From: an uncultured Collinsella sp.
Lineage (GTDB): Bacteria > Actinomycetota > Coriobacteriia > Coriobacteriales > Coriobacteriaceae
Direction: 5' to 3'
Length of the DNA stretch: 23,668 nt
Assembly: GCA_958427145.1 (NCBI GenBank)
Contig: CAUAAZ010000033.1
Location: 1-23,668, forward strand
Of this stretch, positions 15,636-23,668 are shown piece after piece. How positions within the stretch are numbered: position 1 is the first letter of the stretch; each line of letters opens with the position of its first letter. The notes under the pieces were generated by a model. That model searched no databases and had not been told where the DNA came from. It saw nothing but the letters and a program-made list of their open reading frames with translations. The position numbers were made by a program, and so were the translations under genes.

Positions 15636-18600
15636 CTATTTATCAACCAACTTAACCTCAATCGCTTCCATATGTAGGGCCTCTCCAGTTGTACCTGCGC
15701 ACTCGCCCGATTTAACCCAATCGAGCCAACCCTTACCCTGCACATGCGCCCTATAGACAACGTCATAATGCTTGGCGAGATCACCCGTAAGCTTAATTTC
15801 TACAGCTTCAATAGAAAGAGACTTACCCGTGGTGCCGGCCAGCTTGCCGTTCTTGACCCACTTTTGCCAGCCGATATTCTGAACATGAGCTCGATATTCG
15901 ATGTTACCGGAATACCCGAGTTCGGGCTTGCTAATAGCCAACGCCTCAACAGCAAGATTTCGACCAGTTGTGCCCGCCGTCATGCCCTCATAAACAGGTT
16001 CCTGCCAACCAAGGTTTGAAACATGAGCCTTTATTGAAAAAGTTTTCTGAATAGAGGGCTGACTCGTATCCCCTGGTGCAGGCGAACCCTTTTCAACCAA
16101 AACGACCTGGTATGCCTCGAGCCTCAAGCCAAACCCAGTCGTTCCGGCAACTTGATCATTGCAGGCCCAGCCAAGCCAGCCCTTGTCCTGAACATGAGCG
16201 CGATAGTAAACGTCATAACGATTGGCCATCTCACCAGTAAGTCGAATTTGGATAGCCTGGACAGACTTGCTCTGACCAGTAGTACCGGAGACTTCTCCCT
16301 CTTTCACATAGTCTTGCCAACCGTAATCGGAAACATGCGTCCTGTACTCCAAGCTGCCATCGTAGGGAGCATTCTGCAGATTGAGAGTTATAGCCTCGAC
16401 AGCTTTGGACTGACCAACGGTGCCAGAAACATTTCCGCCCTTGGAAGCCGACTGCCAACCGTCATTCGAAACATGCGAAGTTGCCAAAACATCAAGCGAG
16501 CCTCGTGACACCTTGACGACGTCGTAGCCCGACTCGTCCTTCTTGAAATAAGTCAGAGCGCCGCTATTGTGCGAATAAATAGCAAAGTCGTAATTTGCCG
16601 AAGCAAGGATGGAATCCGAAAATTCTACGAGATAGCAAGAGTCACCCTGCTTGCAAAGGGATCTGATTGCAGCATCCGTGTCTTCGGTAACCGGAGAAGC
16701 AAACCAATCCATAATCGAATAATCGATAACGGCACCCGGCTTCAAGGCCTCGTCCTTCGTTGAATTCCAAAGTCCACCAGCAGCATCGGCGCTGGCCGAG
16801 TTATACGTACTAGACCCATATCCAGACAGACCGATCTCCGGATTAAAGAAGAGAATCAGCTCTGCAGCAACGGAAGAATCGACATCGGTAATGCTCAGAC
16901 GGTCAAGCTGTTCCTGCTTTTGGGGATACATGCCCGTCGGCGTGTTTGGATGCCCCTTGTAATAATACAAATAGTCATCGCCATAGATAACCTCGGTCAA
17001 GTTGGCATAGTCGTCAAAATTCTGCTCGTAAGTAACATACGTTCCAAGCAGCATCATTACCTTTTTGCCCTGCTGAGTAGCCGCATCAAAATAACCATCG
17101 TTAAAGTTGTACAGAGCCTTAAACGCTTGGACCGTGTACTCTCCCCTATTCTGCAGGCTCGTAAGCATGCTCGAAACGTTCATCTTCTTAACGTTAGGAT
17201 CGGATGCGATCTTATTCGCAAAGGCATTATCGTCACCGCTCGTAAACAGATTCGTTCGAGTCATCCACCACTGAGTGCCGGGCTCAATACTCAGCACGGC
17301 ATACATAGAATCCCAGTGATCGTGATAATCGCTATACGACATTGAGACTTCACCGGTTTCGTATTCCTTATTCTTGGCAGCGTTCCATAAAGCAATCAGC
17401 TCCGCTTGCTTAGAATCTGGATCCTTAACATCGAAAGCCTCGTTGGTAAAAACATACGTGGCAGATCCATCCGACAACAGCCGAATGGAGTATTGGCCAG
17501 TGGGAATCTTATTGGCGTAAATCATCCTATGAATCAACGAACAGGTGATGTCATTGATATACAGATTGAACTTTGCCTTGGGGTTGATTTTATAGAGAGC
17601 AGCGACATAATCCGCGAACGCCTGATAGCTCGAACTAGAAGCATTTTCCTCATGAGTCAGATACGGAAGACCATACATCCCGGATGGAAGCGAGTTCCAG
17701 TTATAGGCACCTGGACGATCGAGCATTACGATCGACGGAATGGTCGTTCCAGCAGAAGAGGTGCTGATATCCCAGAAAGATAGCGAATAGAGAACAACGG
17801 GGAAAGAAGCACTCAAAGGGGCAAGGTTGTACTCGCTCGCAGAAATGCCAATTGACTGATGGTCCTCATGAACGATGTTTCCGTTCTTCAAATACTGCAA
17901 CGTAACGTCAAACGGACCATAATCGCTAAAGTCAATTTCACTGGAGCTAGAGCCCAGGTCTCCGAATGCAATCGTGCTGGAAACAGATCGGGTAACCTTC
18001 CCTCCATACGACATGAAGCCAGACACCTTTACCGAATCGGCAATACCGAGTCGTTTTATATCCTCGACCTGCGGAATATTCAGGGTTACTTTAGTCGTCT
18101 CCCCAACCTGAGAAAGAGAGCAATTAAAGACATACGGGACATAGGCTCCAGCAGTATCGCCGGGCGCCGCTTCGCCCTTCTTTACAATGACGATCTGTAT
18201 TGCTTCAACGGCATAAGACCAACCGGTGGTTCCCGCAGTCGACCCATTTGAGGCCCATCCAAGCCAACCGAAATTAGAAGCATGAACGCGATAATACAGG
18301 TCATAAGAAGTTGCTCTTTCACCCGTCAGCTTGAGCTCGACGGCTTCAATCTGAAGGCCCTTTCCCGTTGTGCCGGAGACGGCTCCATTAGAAACCCAAT
18401 CCTGCCAGCCTTCATTTTGAACATGAGAGCGGTATTCGATACCAAGGTCTTCTGAATTAGGGAGAGTAACCCTGAGCGCCTCAAGCCTACGAGACTGGCC
18501 CGTTGTGCCAGAGGTCGAACCATTCGATGTAAACGTCGACTCCCAGCCAATGCCTGAAATGTGAGATTTATAGCTGACGTCCGGGGCCGCCTCTTTGGGC

Positions 18601-18800
18601 TCCACGGCAACATCAATCGAAGGCGCCGTTTCATCGGCTGCAGCAGCAGTTTGATCCGAGGAGTCGGATTGTGTCTCTGGAACGGATTCATATTCGTTGG
18701 CACCAATATCTTGATCCGCCCAACAAGCCAAAGGGCTCAAAAGCAGCATCGACATGAAGCAGGAAATCAGAACAACAAATGCTCTAAATTGCCTTTTCAA
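15636..18800 (-). CDS. secreted ChW-repeat protein with an internal GT80 sialyltransferase-like domain
   Basis: The 1054-residue protein starts with a signal peptide (cleavage likely after CWA, residue 28) and an acidic linker. Three ChW repeats follow (about 76-208), then a beta-rich, probably Ig-like domain (222-325), a GT80-like domain (about 333-760) and six ChW repeats (772-1054). The GT80 call rests on aligned segments: KFNLYINDITCSLI at 410-423, LLSDGSATYV at 441-450, QAFKALYNFNDGYF at 558-571, YYYKGHP at 612-618, AAELILFF at 645-652 and GSSTYNS at 662-668. D444, H617, E647 and S663/S664 match D141, H311, E338 and S355/S356 of Pasteurella PmST1. Marine GT80 enzymes also carry an Ig-like domain first. 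The start is TTG with AGGAGG 8 bases upstream. The domain call was made by eye from remembered family sequences. No CMP-sialate genes are in view. Confidence 0.8.
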   Translation of the reverse strand: MKRQFRAFVVLISCFMSMLLLSPLACWADQDIGANEYESVPETQSDSSDQTAAAADETAPSIDVAVEPKEAAPDVSYKSHISGIGWESTFTSNGSTSGTTGQSRRLEALRVTLPNSEDLGIEYRSHVQNEGWQDWVSNGAVSGTTGKGLQIEAVELKLTGERATSYDLYYRVHASNFGWLGWASNGSTAGTTGWSYAVEAIQIVIVKKGEAAPGDTAGAYVPYVFNCSLSQVGETTKVTLNIPQVEDIKRLGIADSVKVSGFMSYGGKVTRSVSSTIAFGDLGSSSSEIDFSDYGPFDVTLQYLKNGNIVHEDHQSIGISASEYNLAPLSASFPVVLYSLSFWDISTSSAGTTIPSIVMLDRPGAYNWNSLPSGMYGLPYLTHEENASSSSYQAFADYVAALYKINPKAKFNLYINDITCSLIHRMIYANKIPTGQYSIRLLSDGSATYVFTNEAFDVKDPDSKQAELIALWNAAKNKEYETGEVSMSYSDYHDHWDSMYAVLSIEPGTQWWMTRTNLFTSGDDNAFANKIASDPNVKKMNVSSMLTSLQNRGEYTVQAFKALYNFNDGYFDAATQQGKKVMMLLGTYVTYEQNFDDYANLTEVIYGDDYLYYYKGHPNTPTGMYPQKQEQLDRLSITDVDSSVAAELILFFNPEIGLSGYGSSTYNSASADAAGGLWNSTKDEALKPGAVIDYSIMDWFASPVTEDTDAAIRSLCKQGDSCYLVEFSDSILASANYDFAIYSHNSGALTYFKKDESGYDVVKVSRGSLDVLATSHVSNDGWQSASKGGNVSGTVGQSKAVEAITLNLQNAPYDGSLEYRTHVSDYGWQDYVKEGEVSGTTGQSKSVQAIQIRLTGEMANRYDVYYRAHVQDKGWLGWACNDQVAGTTGFGLRLEAYQVVLVEKGSPAPGDTSQPSIQKTFSIKAHVSNLGWQEPVYEGMTAGTTGRNLAVEALAISKPELGYSGNIEYRAHVQNIGWQKWVKNGKLAGTTGKSLSIEAVEIKLTGDLAKHYDVVYRAHVQGKGWLDWVKSGECAGTTGEALHMEAIEVKLVDK

Positions 18801-18808
18801 GAGAATCG

Positions 18809-18814
18809 CCTCCT
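18809..18814 (-). promoter_or_regulatory. strong ribosome binding site for a TTG start
   Basis: AGGAGG on the minus strand lies 8 bases before the TTG at 18800. This TTG opens a textbook signal peptide and no usable ATG lies nearby, so the site settles the start. Confidence 0.8.
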
Positions 18815-18910
18815 AGATAGACAGCCGTCAATAACCATACTATCGGGAGTTAGCTTCATTAAGGCCACCAATTAGGTGAACGAAGAAATAGAAGCCCCAT
18901 CCAAAGGCAA

Positions 18911-18953
18911 GGGCCCTTTCCGTTGCCAAGTCAACGGCAACAGGAAAGGGCCC
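18911..18953 (-). terminator. terminator after the L,D-transpeptidase-type gene
   Basis: A long stem pairs GGGCCCTTTCC (18911-18921) with 18943-18953 and GTTGCC with GGCAAC, with one bulged A at 18942 and an 8-base loop. It lies about 30 bases past the gene's intended stop codon. The tail (TTGCCTTTGG) is only moderately T-rich. Confidence 0.72.
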
Positions 18954-18984
18954 CCTAACAAACTCTCGGCGTTTACAGGAGTAA

Positions 18985-21900
18985 CTAGTAGATTACCACC
19001 TTGGTAGCACGAGGCACGTTATCCCAAATCCATTTAGCGCGATCGATGGGCAAACGCACGCAGCCTTGTGAAATATGCATTCCCATCCGGCTGTCCATGG
19101 GATTAAAAGTTCCCTGGTAATACGGTATTGAATGGAACAGGTAGTCCCCGTAAACTGCGTATAGTAGTAGCAAGTATACCCATGTCCAAACGAGTAGCCC
19201 TTGCCGGTGACGGTATACTCACCCGTAGGCGTTGGAGTACTAGGGGCGCCGGCAGAGCAAGTCCAGTATTGAGCATAACTCCACGACCCGCGCTGTCCAC
19301 GAAAAACTCCAAGGCGGCATGCTTGCCTGTCAACCATAATGAGCCAGTTTGTATTGCTCGAATATCTATTAGCCCGATTAAGCATGGCCATCATGTCGGC
19401 AGGCAGCAAAGGCTGATCGGTATACGGACGCCCAGTTGAACCGGGAGCTCCAGCACCCTTAGGCACAATCGTCACTTGAACCGACTCGATCCTATATCCA
19501 ATCTTGGATGTGCCCGCAGGTTGCCCATTAGAAGTCCAATCGAGCCATCCAAAGTCTTGGCAATATGCCCGATACCAGACATCAAAGTAGTTCGATAAGC
19601 CACCGGTCAGCCTAATCTTAAGAGCCTCGATACGCTTTGCGCGGCTTACCGTTCCAGCGATATCCCCGTTGGAAGTCCAGCTTTGCCAACCGACATCCTG
19701 CACATGGGCGGAGTACTCTATACCGCCCGATACGCTAGTGGAGACATTTAGCTTCAGAGCCTCAATCGCAAGTGCCCTACCGGTCGTGCCCGCAACATCG
19801 CCGTTGCCAACCGGATTCATCCAACCAAGCGTGGCGACATGCGCCTGGAGCGTTAGGGCTGGTGCCGTGATAAACGCGGGCGCAGACGACGCGCCTGGAT
19901 CCCCGCCTTTCGCAACAAGTTCAATTTGGACAGCTTCTATCTGGATATTAAGCCCGGTAGTTCCAGCGGAATCGCCGTTTTTTGCCCAACCCAACCAACC
20001 ATAGCCCGCCGAATGAACTCGATAGTAAATGTCATACTGATTCGCGAGGGAACCATTTAAGCGCAGCTCAAGAGCCTGAATGGCCAATCCTTGTCCAACG
20101 GTCCCAATATAACCGGAAGATCGCCATTCCTGCCAACCAATATTGGCAACATGTGCTCTTGCCTCAATTTGAGAATCGTCATCCACACCGGACAACGACA
20201 CATTCAAAGCTTGAAGAGAAAGCGATTGTCCCGTTGTGCCGGTTACCTGCCCATCAAATACAGAAGGAGACCACCCACGGTTAGCCGAATGAGCCTGATA
20301 TACAACGTGAGCGCAATCGGCGGAAGTATCGGAAACAAATGCTCTGTCCGTTATTCCGGGAGCGCCGCCGCCTTTACTGACAATCCTTACTTCGACAGTC
20401 TTAAGGAATGAACCCGATATCGTTGCCCCTGCATCCGCGCCATTGCATGCCCAACCAAGCCATCCTTTTTTGGAGTCAAAGCAGCGATACCAAATGTCAT
20501 AGGCATTAGACAAATCTCCAGTAAGAGCCAATCTCACCGCCTTTAGAACACGCCCATCGTTTTTAGAGTTAAGCGCAGCACCGTCAGAAACAGCACCGCT
20601 CCATCCGCCAAATTCAAAAAAGCCGGAATAGTCAATTGAGCCTAAAATCTCTTGATTATCAAACGAAATGGAGAGCGAGGTTAAAGGTTCAGAGCCGTTC
20701 TCGGAGCCCAATAGGATTGTTTTGCCTTGTACGGAGCCCAGGCTTTTACCGTTAAGACCAAGCGAGCTCCCGCTTAGAACATCCGTAGCTCCAATGAAAT
20801 GGTTCAACGTATCGCCGGGAGCAGAGCCGCTTTTTTCGACCAATAAAATCTGAACACCCTGAATGGCGGCACCCTTCCCCACCGAGCCCGCAGGAGACCC
20901 GTTAGACGTCCAGCCCAGCCATCCGCCCAATTTGGAAGCATACACACGGTACCAAATGCCATAAGTTGCAGATATCTCGCCGTTCAGCTTAAACTGAACG
21001 GCCTCAATGGACCGAGACTGCCCGGTCGTGCCAACAGCACCTGAAGACCAGCTTTGCCAACCGACACCAGACACATGTGCGCGAGAGGAAATGGAGCCTC
21101 CGCGGCCATACCAATTAACGCTAAGCGACAGCGCCTCAATTGCATTTCTTGAGTCAATAACCCCCGATGTCTTTCCGTCCGCGACAGCGCCCATCCATCC
21201 AACATTAGAGACATGAGATCGATAGGAAACGGTAGGCGGTTCCTGAGAATGATCCCTAAAGGCATCGCCTCGCGTTGGCGCATCTTGAGCATTTTTTGGA
21301 AGCACCTTAATCTGAATAGCTTCGATCTGACAAGCATAGCCCTGCGTTCCAGCAGGCTCACCATTTGAGGCCCAGCCAAGCCAACCAACATTTGCAGAAT
21401 GAACGCGATACCAAATGTCATACGAATCAGAAAGACCGCCCGACAAAGATAGCTTGATCGCCTCGATGGCTCGCGACCGTCCAACTGTTCCAGATGTCTG
21501 CCCGTTACCCACCGGCTGAGACTCCCAGCCGATCCCGGAAATGTGAGATTGGACCGAAATGCTATCATTCCCCAGCGGGGTGCCATCCTGTGAAAGCAAA
21601 TTAATCTTGAAGGCTTCGACGCGCTTAGCACGGCCTGTAGTGCCCGCCGTCATTCCATTTGAAACGAGAGCTTGCCAGCCAATATCCTGTACATGAGTCT
21701 GGTATGAAACAGAGCCAAACACAGTGGATGCATCATTTTCGGGTTTCGCCGAATCAGTTGCATTGGAGGCAGGCTCGCTAGAAACGGATGAGGGAGAATC
21801 GTTGTCTGACACAGTCGGCTGCTCGACTTCAACCCCCTGCTGTTCGTCATTTAAGACAAAGCTCTCGTCTTCCAAGCTGCTGGCAGAACTATCGATATAA

Positions 21901-22010
21901 TCAGTGGATTCCGGTTGCACAGGTAAAGAATCAGCCCAGACGGAAAGGGGCGTCAGAAGACACTGAAGGATCAGTAATGGCGTCATTGCCGTTGCTAGCA
22001 GTCGTTGCAT
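18985..22010 (-). pseudogene. secreted ChW-repeat L,D-transpeptidase (YkuD), frameshifted near the C-terminus
   Basis: The protein has a signal peptide (cleavage likely after VWA, residue 26), an acidic Ser-rich linker and about 14 ChW repeats in triplets (roughly 98-850). It ends in a YkuD domain, which would cross-link peptidoglycan or attach proteins to it. The frame from 22010 runs well to KGYSFGHGYTCYYYTQF, then leaves the family pattern and stops at 18993. The adjacent frame continues it exactly, with YGDYLFHS and MHISQGCVRLP, which hold the catalytic His and Cys, and ends at 18985. One base missing from an A-run at 19152-19154 explains the break; restoring it gives 1008 residues. As written, the product is 1005 residues without the catalytic Cys. 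It could be a real mutation, phase variation or a sequencing error. The ribosome site is poor: GGGGGAG lies 13 bases from the ATG. Confidence 0.88.
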
Positions 22011-22110
22011 CTTTTTTATTCGACTCCCCCATCAATCGACCATCTTTAGCATCATTATTTATCGTTTCGGCAATTGCTTAAATACCGAAAACGCGAATGG
22101 CACTCAAATA

Positions 22111-22148
22111 GAAACGAACGGACCGTTGCAAAACGATCCGTTCGTTTT
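22111..22148 (-). terminator. terminator after the NlpC/P60-like ChW gene
   Basis: A 16-bp stem with one mismatch spans 22112-22127 and 22132-22147, with a 4-base loop. On the minus strand it ends GTTTCTATTTG. It lies about 50 bases past the stop codon of the upstream gene and insulates the next ChW gene. Confidence 0.82.
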
Positions 22149-22196
22149 AATCAGAGTATCTGCCAGGACCTGTGTGAAGACATGACCTTCGATCAA

Positions 22197-23668
22197 CTAT
22201 GCAAGCGGCACGTTGTCATACCAACCCCATTTTGGCTTATATGAGGTGGAATAATAATTCAACCAGTACGCCATATCGAGCGTCCTGATCCGACCGACAT
22301 TATCCATAACCTGGTTATTACCGATGTAGAGACAAACGTGACCGTAAATGCTGCCCATGTGTGTATGCGTATGCGAAGGAACGGCAATGACCATTCCGAC
22401 TTTCAAATGAGAATAATCGGTATATTTACAGTAATCCCAGTAGTAATCGCAGGCATCTGTATGGACATTCCTAAATCCGGCACGCTCATAAATGTCCGCA
22501 ATCCACTCAGAGCACAAACCAGGGCCAGGAGACGGCACCTGTCGAGCAAGATCTACAATTTTCTTCTGCATGGGATTTGCAAACGCGGTTGGTTCCCCAA
22601 ACAAACACGGCGAAACGGTGCTCCCGGGGGCATTGGCGCCCTTCCTCGTAAGTCGAACTTGGATAGCTTGGACATGGGCCCCATAGCCAGTACTACCGGC
22701 AACGGAGCCATTTTTAGTCCAACCAAGCCAGCCGACGTTATCGACATGGACCCTGTACCAAACATCAAAATAGGTTGCCAAGTCACCAGAAAGAGAAATT
22801 TTAATAGCCTCAACCGAATTGGATTCAGCGGTAGACGAAAGCTGCACTCCGTTTGACTTACCAGACGTCCAGCCCACATTCGAAAGATGCAGTTGATAAT
22901 TAATCCCGCCGGCAACAGATGAAGTAGTTTTAGCTGAAAACCCGGTGATGGGAATTCCCTGACCGGTTGTACCGGACACCTCTCCAGCGGGGACAGAATT
23001 CTGCCAAGCACCTTTCACCTGAGAGGAATACGTCACCGTAGGTAATTCAAGATGGGAATACCCCGATGTATCAGGATGGGAGGCGCCCTTCTTAATGAGC
23101 TTAATCTGAATAGCTTCGAGAGAACACGACATACCGGTGGTGCCGGCCTCCTCGCCGTCCTTGGCCCAGGCCATCCAGCCGATGTTGGAGGCGTGGACGC
23201 GGTAGTAGACGTCGTAGCCCTTCGCGAGGGAGCCCGTGAGCCTCAGGCGCACGGCCTCGACGGCGCGTCCCTGGCCGGTGGTTCCGCCCTCGGAGGCCGA
23301 GGGGGTGTCCCAGCCCTGCCAGCCGATGCCAGAGACGTGGGCGTCGATCTGGACGGAAGAGCCGTCCGAGTAGTCGGAGCTGTCGAGCGAGAGCTTGAGG
23401 TCCTCGAGGGCGAGGCCGCGGCCGGTGGTGCCGGCGGTCGCGCCGTCCGAGACGGCGCCCTGCCAGCCCACGTTGGAGACGTGGGCCCGATAGGTCAGGG
23501 ACATGGGTTTCTTCTTGAAGGCGTAGTCGACGTTGGCGCCGTCGGAAGAGGGGGCGGCGTCGCCCTTCTTGACGAGCCTGATCTGGACGGCCTCGACGCT
23601 CCTGCCGAAGCCCGTGGTGCCGGCCTCCTCGCCGTCCTTGGCCCAGGCCATCCAGCCGATGTTGGAGG
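22197..23668 (-). CDS. ChW-repeat protein with C-terminal NlpC/P60- or CHAP-like domain (5' end outside window)
   Basis: Only the last 489 residues are visible; the frame stays open to the window edge. They hold seven ChW repeats, the first cut by the edge and the fifth and sixth degenerate. A C-terminal domain of about 125 residues follows. In it, GLCSEWIADIYERAG supplies a cysteine and IYGHVCLYIGNNQVMDN supplies a histidine and a polar residue. This is the Cys-His pattern of NlpC/P60 and CHAP peptidoglycan hydrolases or amidases, so the protein probably trims wall peptides after secretion. The ChW part would bind the wall. Coding sequence from about 23133 to the edge is strongly G+C-rich, while the rest is near half G+C. 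Repeats one and four share a 55-base identical stretch. The ribosome site and signal peptide lie outside the window. Confidence 0.85.
   Translation of the reverse strand, partial: SNIGWMAWAKDGEEAGTTGFGRSVEAVQIRLVKKGDAAPSSDGANVDYAFKKKPMSLTYRAHVSNVGWQGAVSDGATAGTTGRGLALEDLKLSLDSSDYSDGSSVQIDAHVSGIGWQGWDTPSASEGGTTGQGRAVEAVRLRLTGSLAKGYDVYYRVHASNIGWMAWAKDGEEAGTTGMSCSLEAIQIKLIKKGASHPDTSGYSHLELPTVTYSSQVKGAWQNSVPAGEVSGTTGQGIPITGFSAKTTSSVAGGINYQLHLSNVGWTSGKSNGVQLSSTAESNSVEAIKISLSGDLATYFDVWYRVHVDNVGWLGWTKNGSVAGSTGYGAHVQAIQVRLTRKGANAPGSTVSPCLFGEPTAFANPMQKKIVDLARQVPSPGPGLCSEWIADIYERAGFRNVHTDACDYYWDYCKYTDYSHLKVGMVIAVPSHTHTHMGSIYGHVCLYIGNNQVMDNVGRIRTLDMAYWLNYYSTSYKPKWGWYDNVPLA
23137..23191 (-). repeat. direct repeat copy A within the ChW gene
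   Basis: These 55 bases are identical to 23614-23668 and are spaced 477 bases (159 codons) apart, in frame. They encode part of a ChW repeat (SNIGWMAWAKDGEEAGTT). Copy A sits exactly at the switch from G+C-rich to lower-G+C sequence. Confidence 0.9.
23614..23668 (-). repeat. direct repeat copy B within the ChW gene
   Basis: This is the second copy of the 55-base identity with 23137-23191. It reaches the window edge, so the true length of the shared stretch may be greater. Confidence 0.9.

Noticed and set aside
15636..23668. CRISPR-like or tandem DNA repeats suggested by recurring GGTTGTGCC/CCAGCC words
   Set aside because: These words come from coding of the ChW motifs (GTTG, GW) and are spaced and varied as in protein repeats. 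There are no uniform repeats with unique spacers.
1..23668. Mobile elements, integrase, phage genes or attachment sites near the tRNA
   Set aside because: No transposase, integrase or IS-type terminal repeats were found, and the tRNA 3' end is not duplicated within the window as far as I could see.

Overview
The window most resembles a cell-surface polysaccharide and cell-wall-protein region from an actinobacterium of the Coriobacteriia type (Collinsella or a relative). This placement is an inference. It rests on a fused dTDP-rhamnose epimerase/reductase, two GlfT2-like galactofuranosyltransferase-type proteins, a LicD protein and three long secreted proteins built of ChW repeats (GW..W...G...GTTG...EA). 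Almost every gene lies on the minus strand; the exception is one glycosyltransferase at 2065-2994.

Layout. 103-224: a tRNA-Arg(TCT) with its terminator; nothing was recognised in bases 1-102. 278-1903: a two-gene ABC exporter (ATPase and permease) of the Wzt/Wzm or TagH/TagG type. 2065-2994: a divergent polyprenyl-phosphate glycosyltransferase. 3026-8067: two large GlfT2-like glycosyltransferases flanking a LicD phosphotransferase. 8179-11638: rmlCD (fused), rmlB and rmlA, which make dTDP-L-rhamnose; this block is about two-thirds G+C while both flanks are AT-rich. 11655-15493: a GT2 enzyme, a GtrB-like GT2, a GtrA-like flippase and a GT-C membrane glycosyltransferase. 15636-23668: three ChW-repeat secreted proteins, each with a different non-repeat domain, and each followed by a terminator-like hairpin. 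No gene-free stretch exceeds 300 bases.

How the genes fit together. The rml genes supply activated rhamnose. The cytoplasmic glycosyltransferases and LicD would assemble and decorate a lipid-linked glycan, and the ABC pair would export it. The GtrA/GtrB/GT-C trio would add side-chain sugars on the outer face of the membrane. The ChW proteins would act outside the membrane on the wall: one ends in an NlpC/P60- or CHAP-like Cys-His domain (5' end cut by the window), and one in an L,D-transpeptidase domain that is broken by a single-base frameshift.

The most notable item is the third ChW protein (15636-18800). Between three N-terminal and six C-terminal ChW repeats it carries what appears to be an Ig-like domain plus a GT80-type sialyltransferase domain. 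The equivalents of the known catalytic residues (Asp, His-Pro, Glu, Ser-Ser) are present at nearly the family spacing. A secreted, wall-binding GT80-like enzyme would be unexpected, because its normal donor, CMP-sialic acid, is cytoplasmic.
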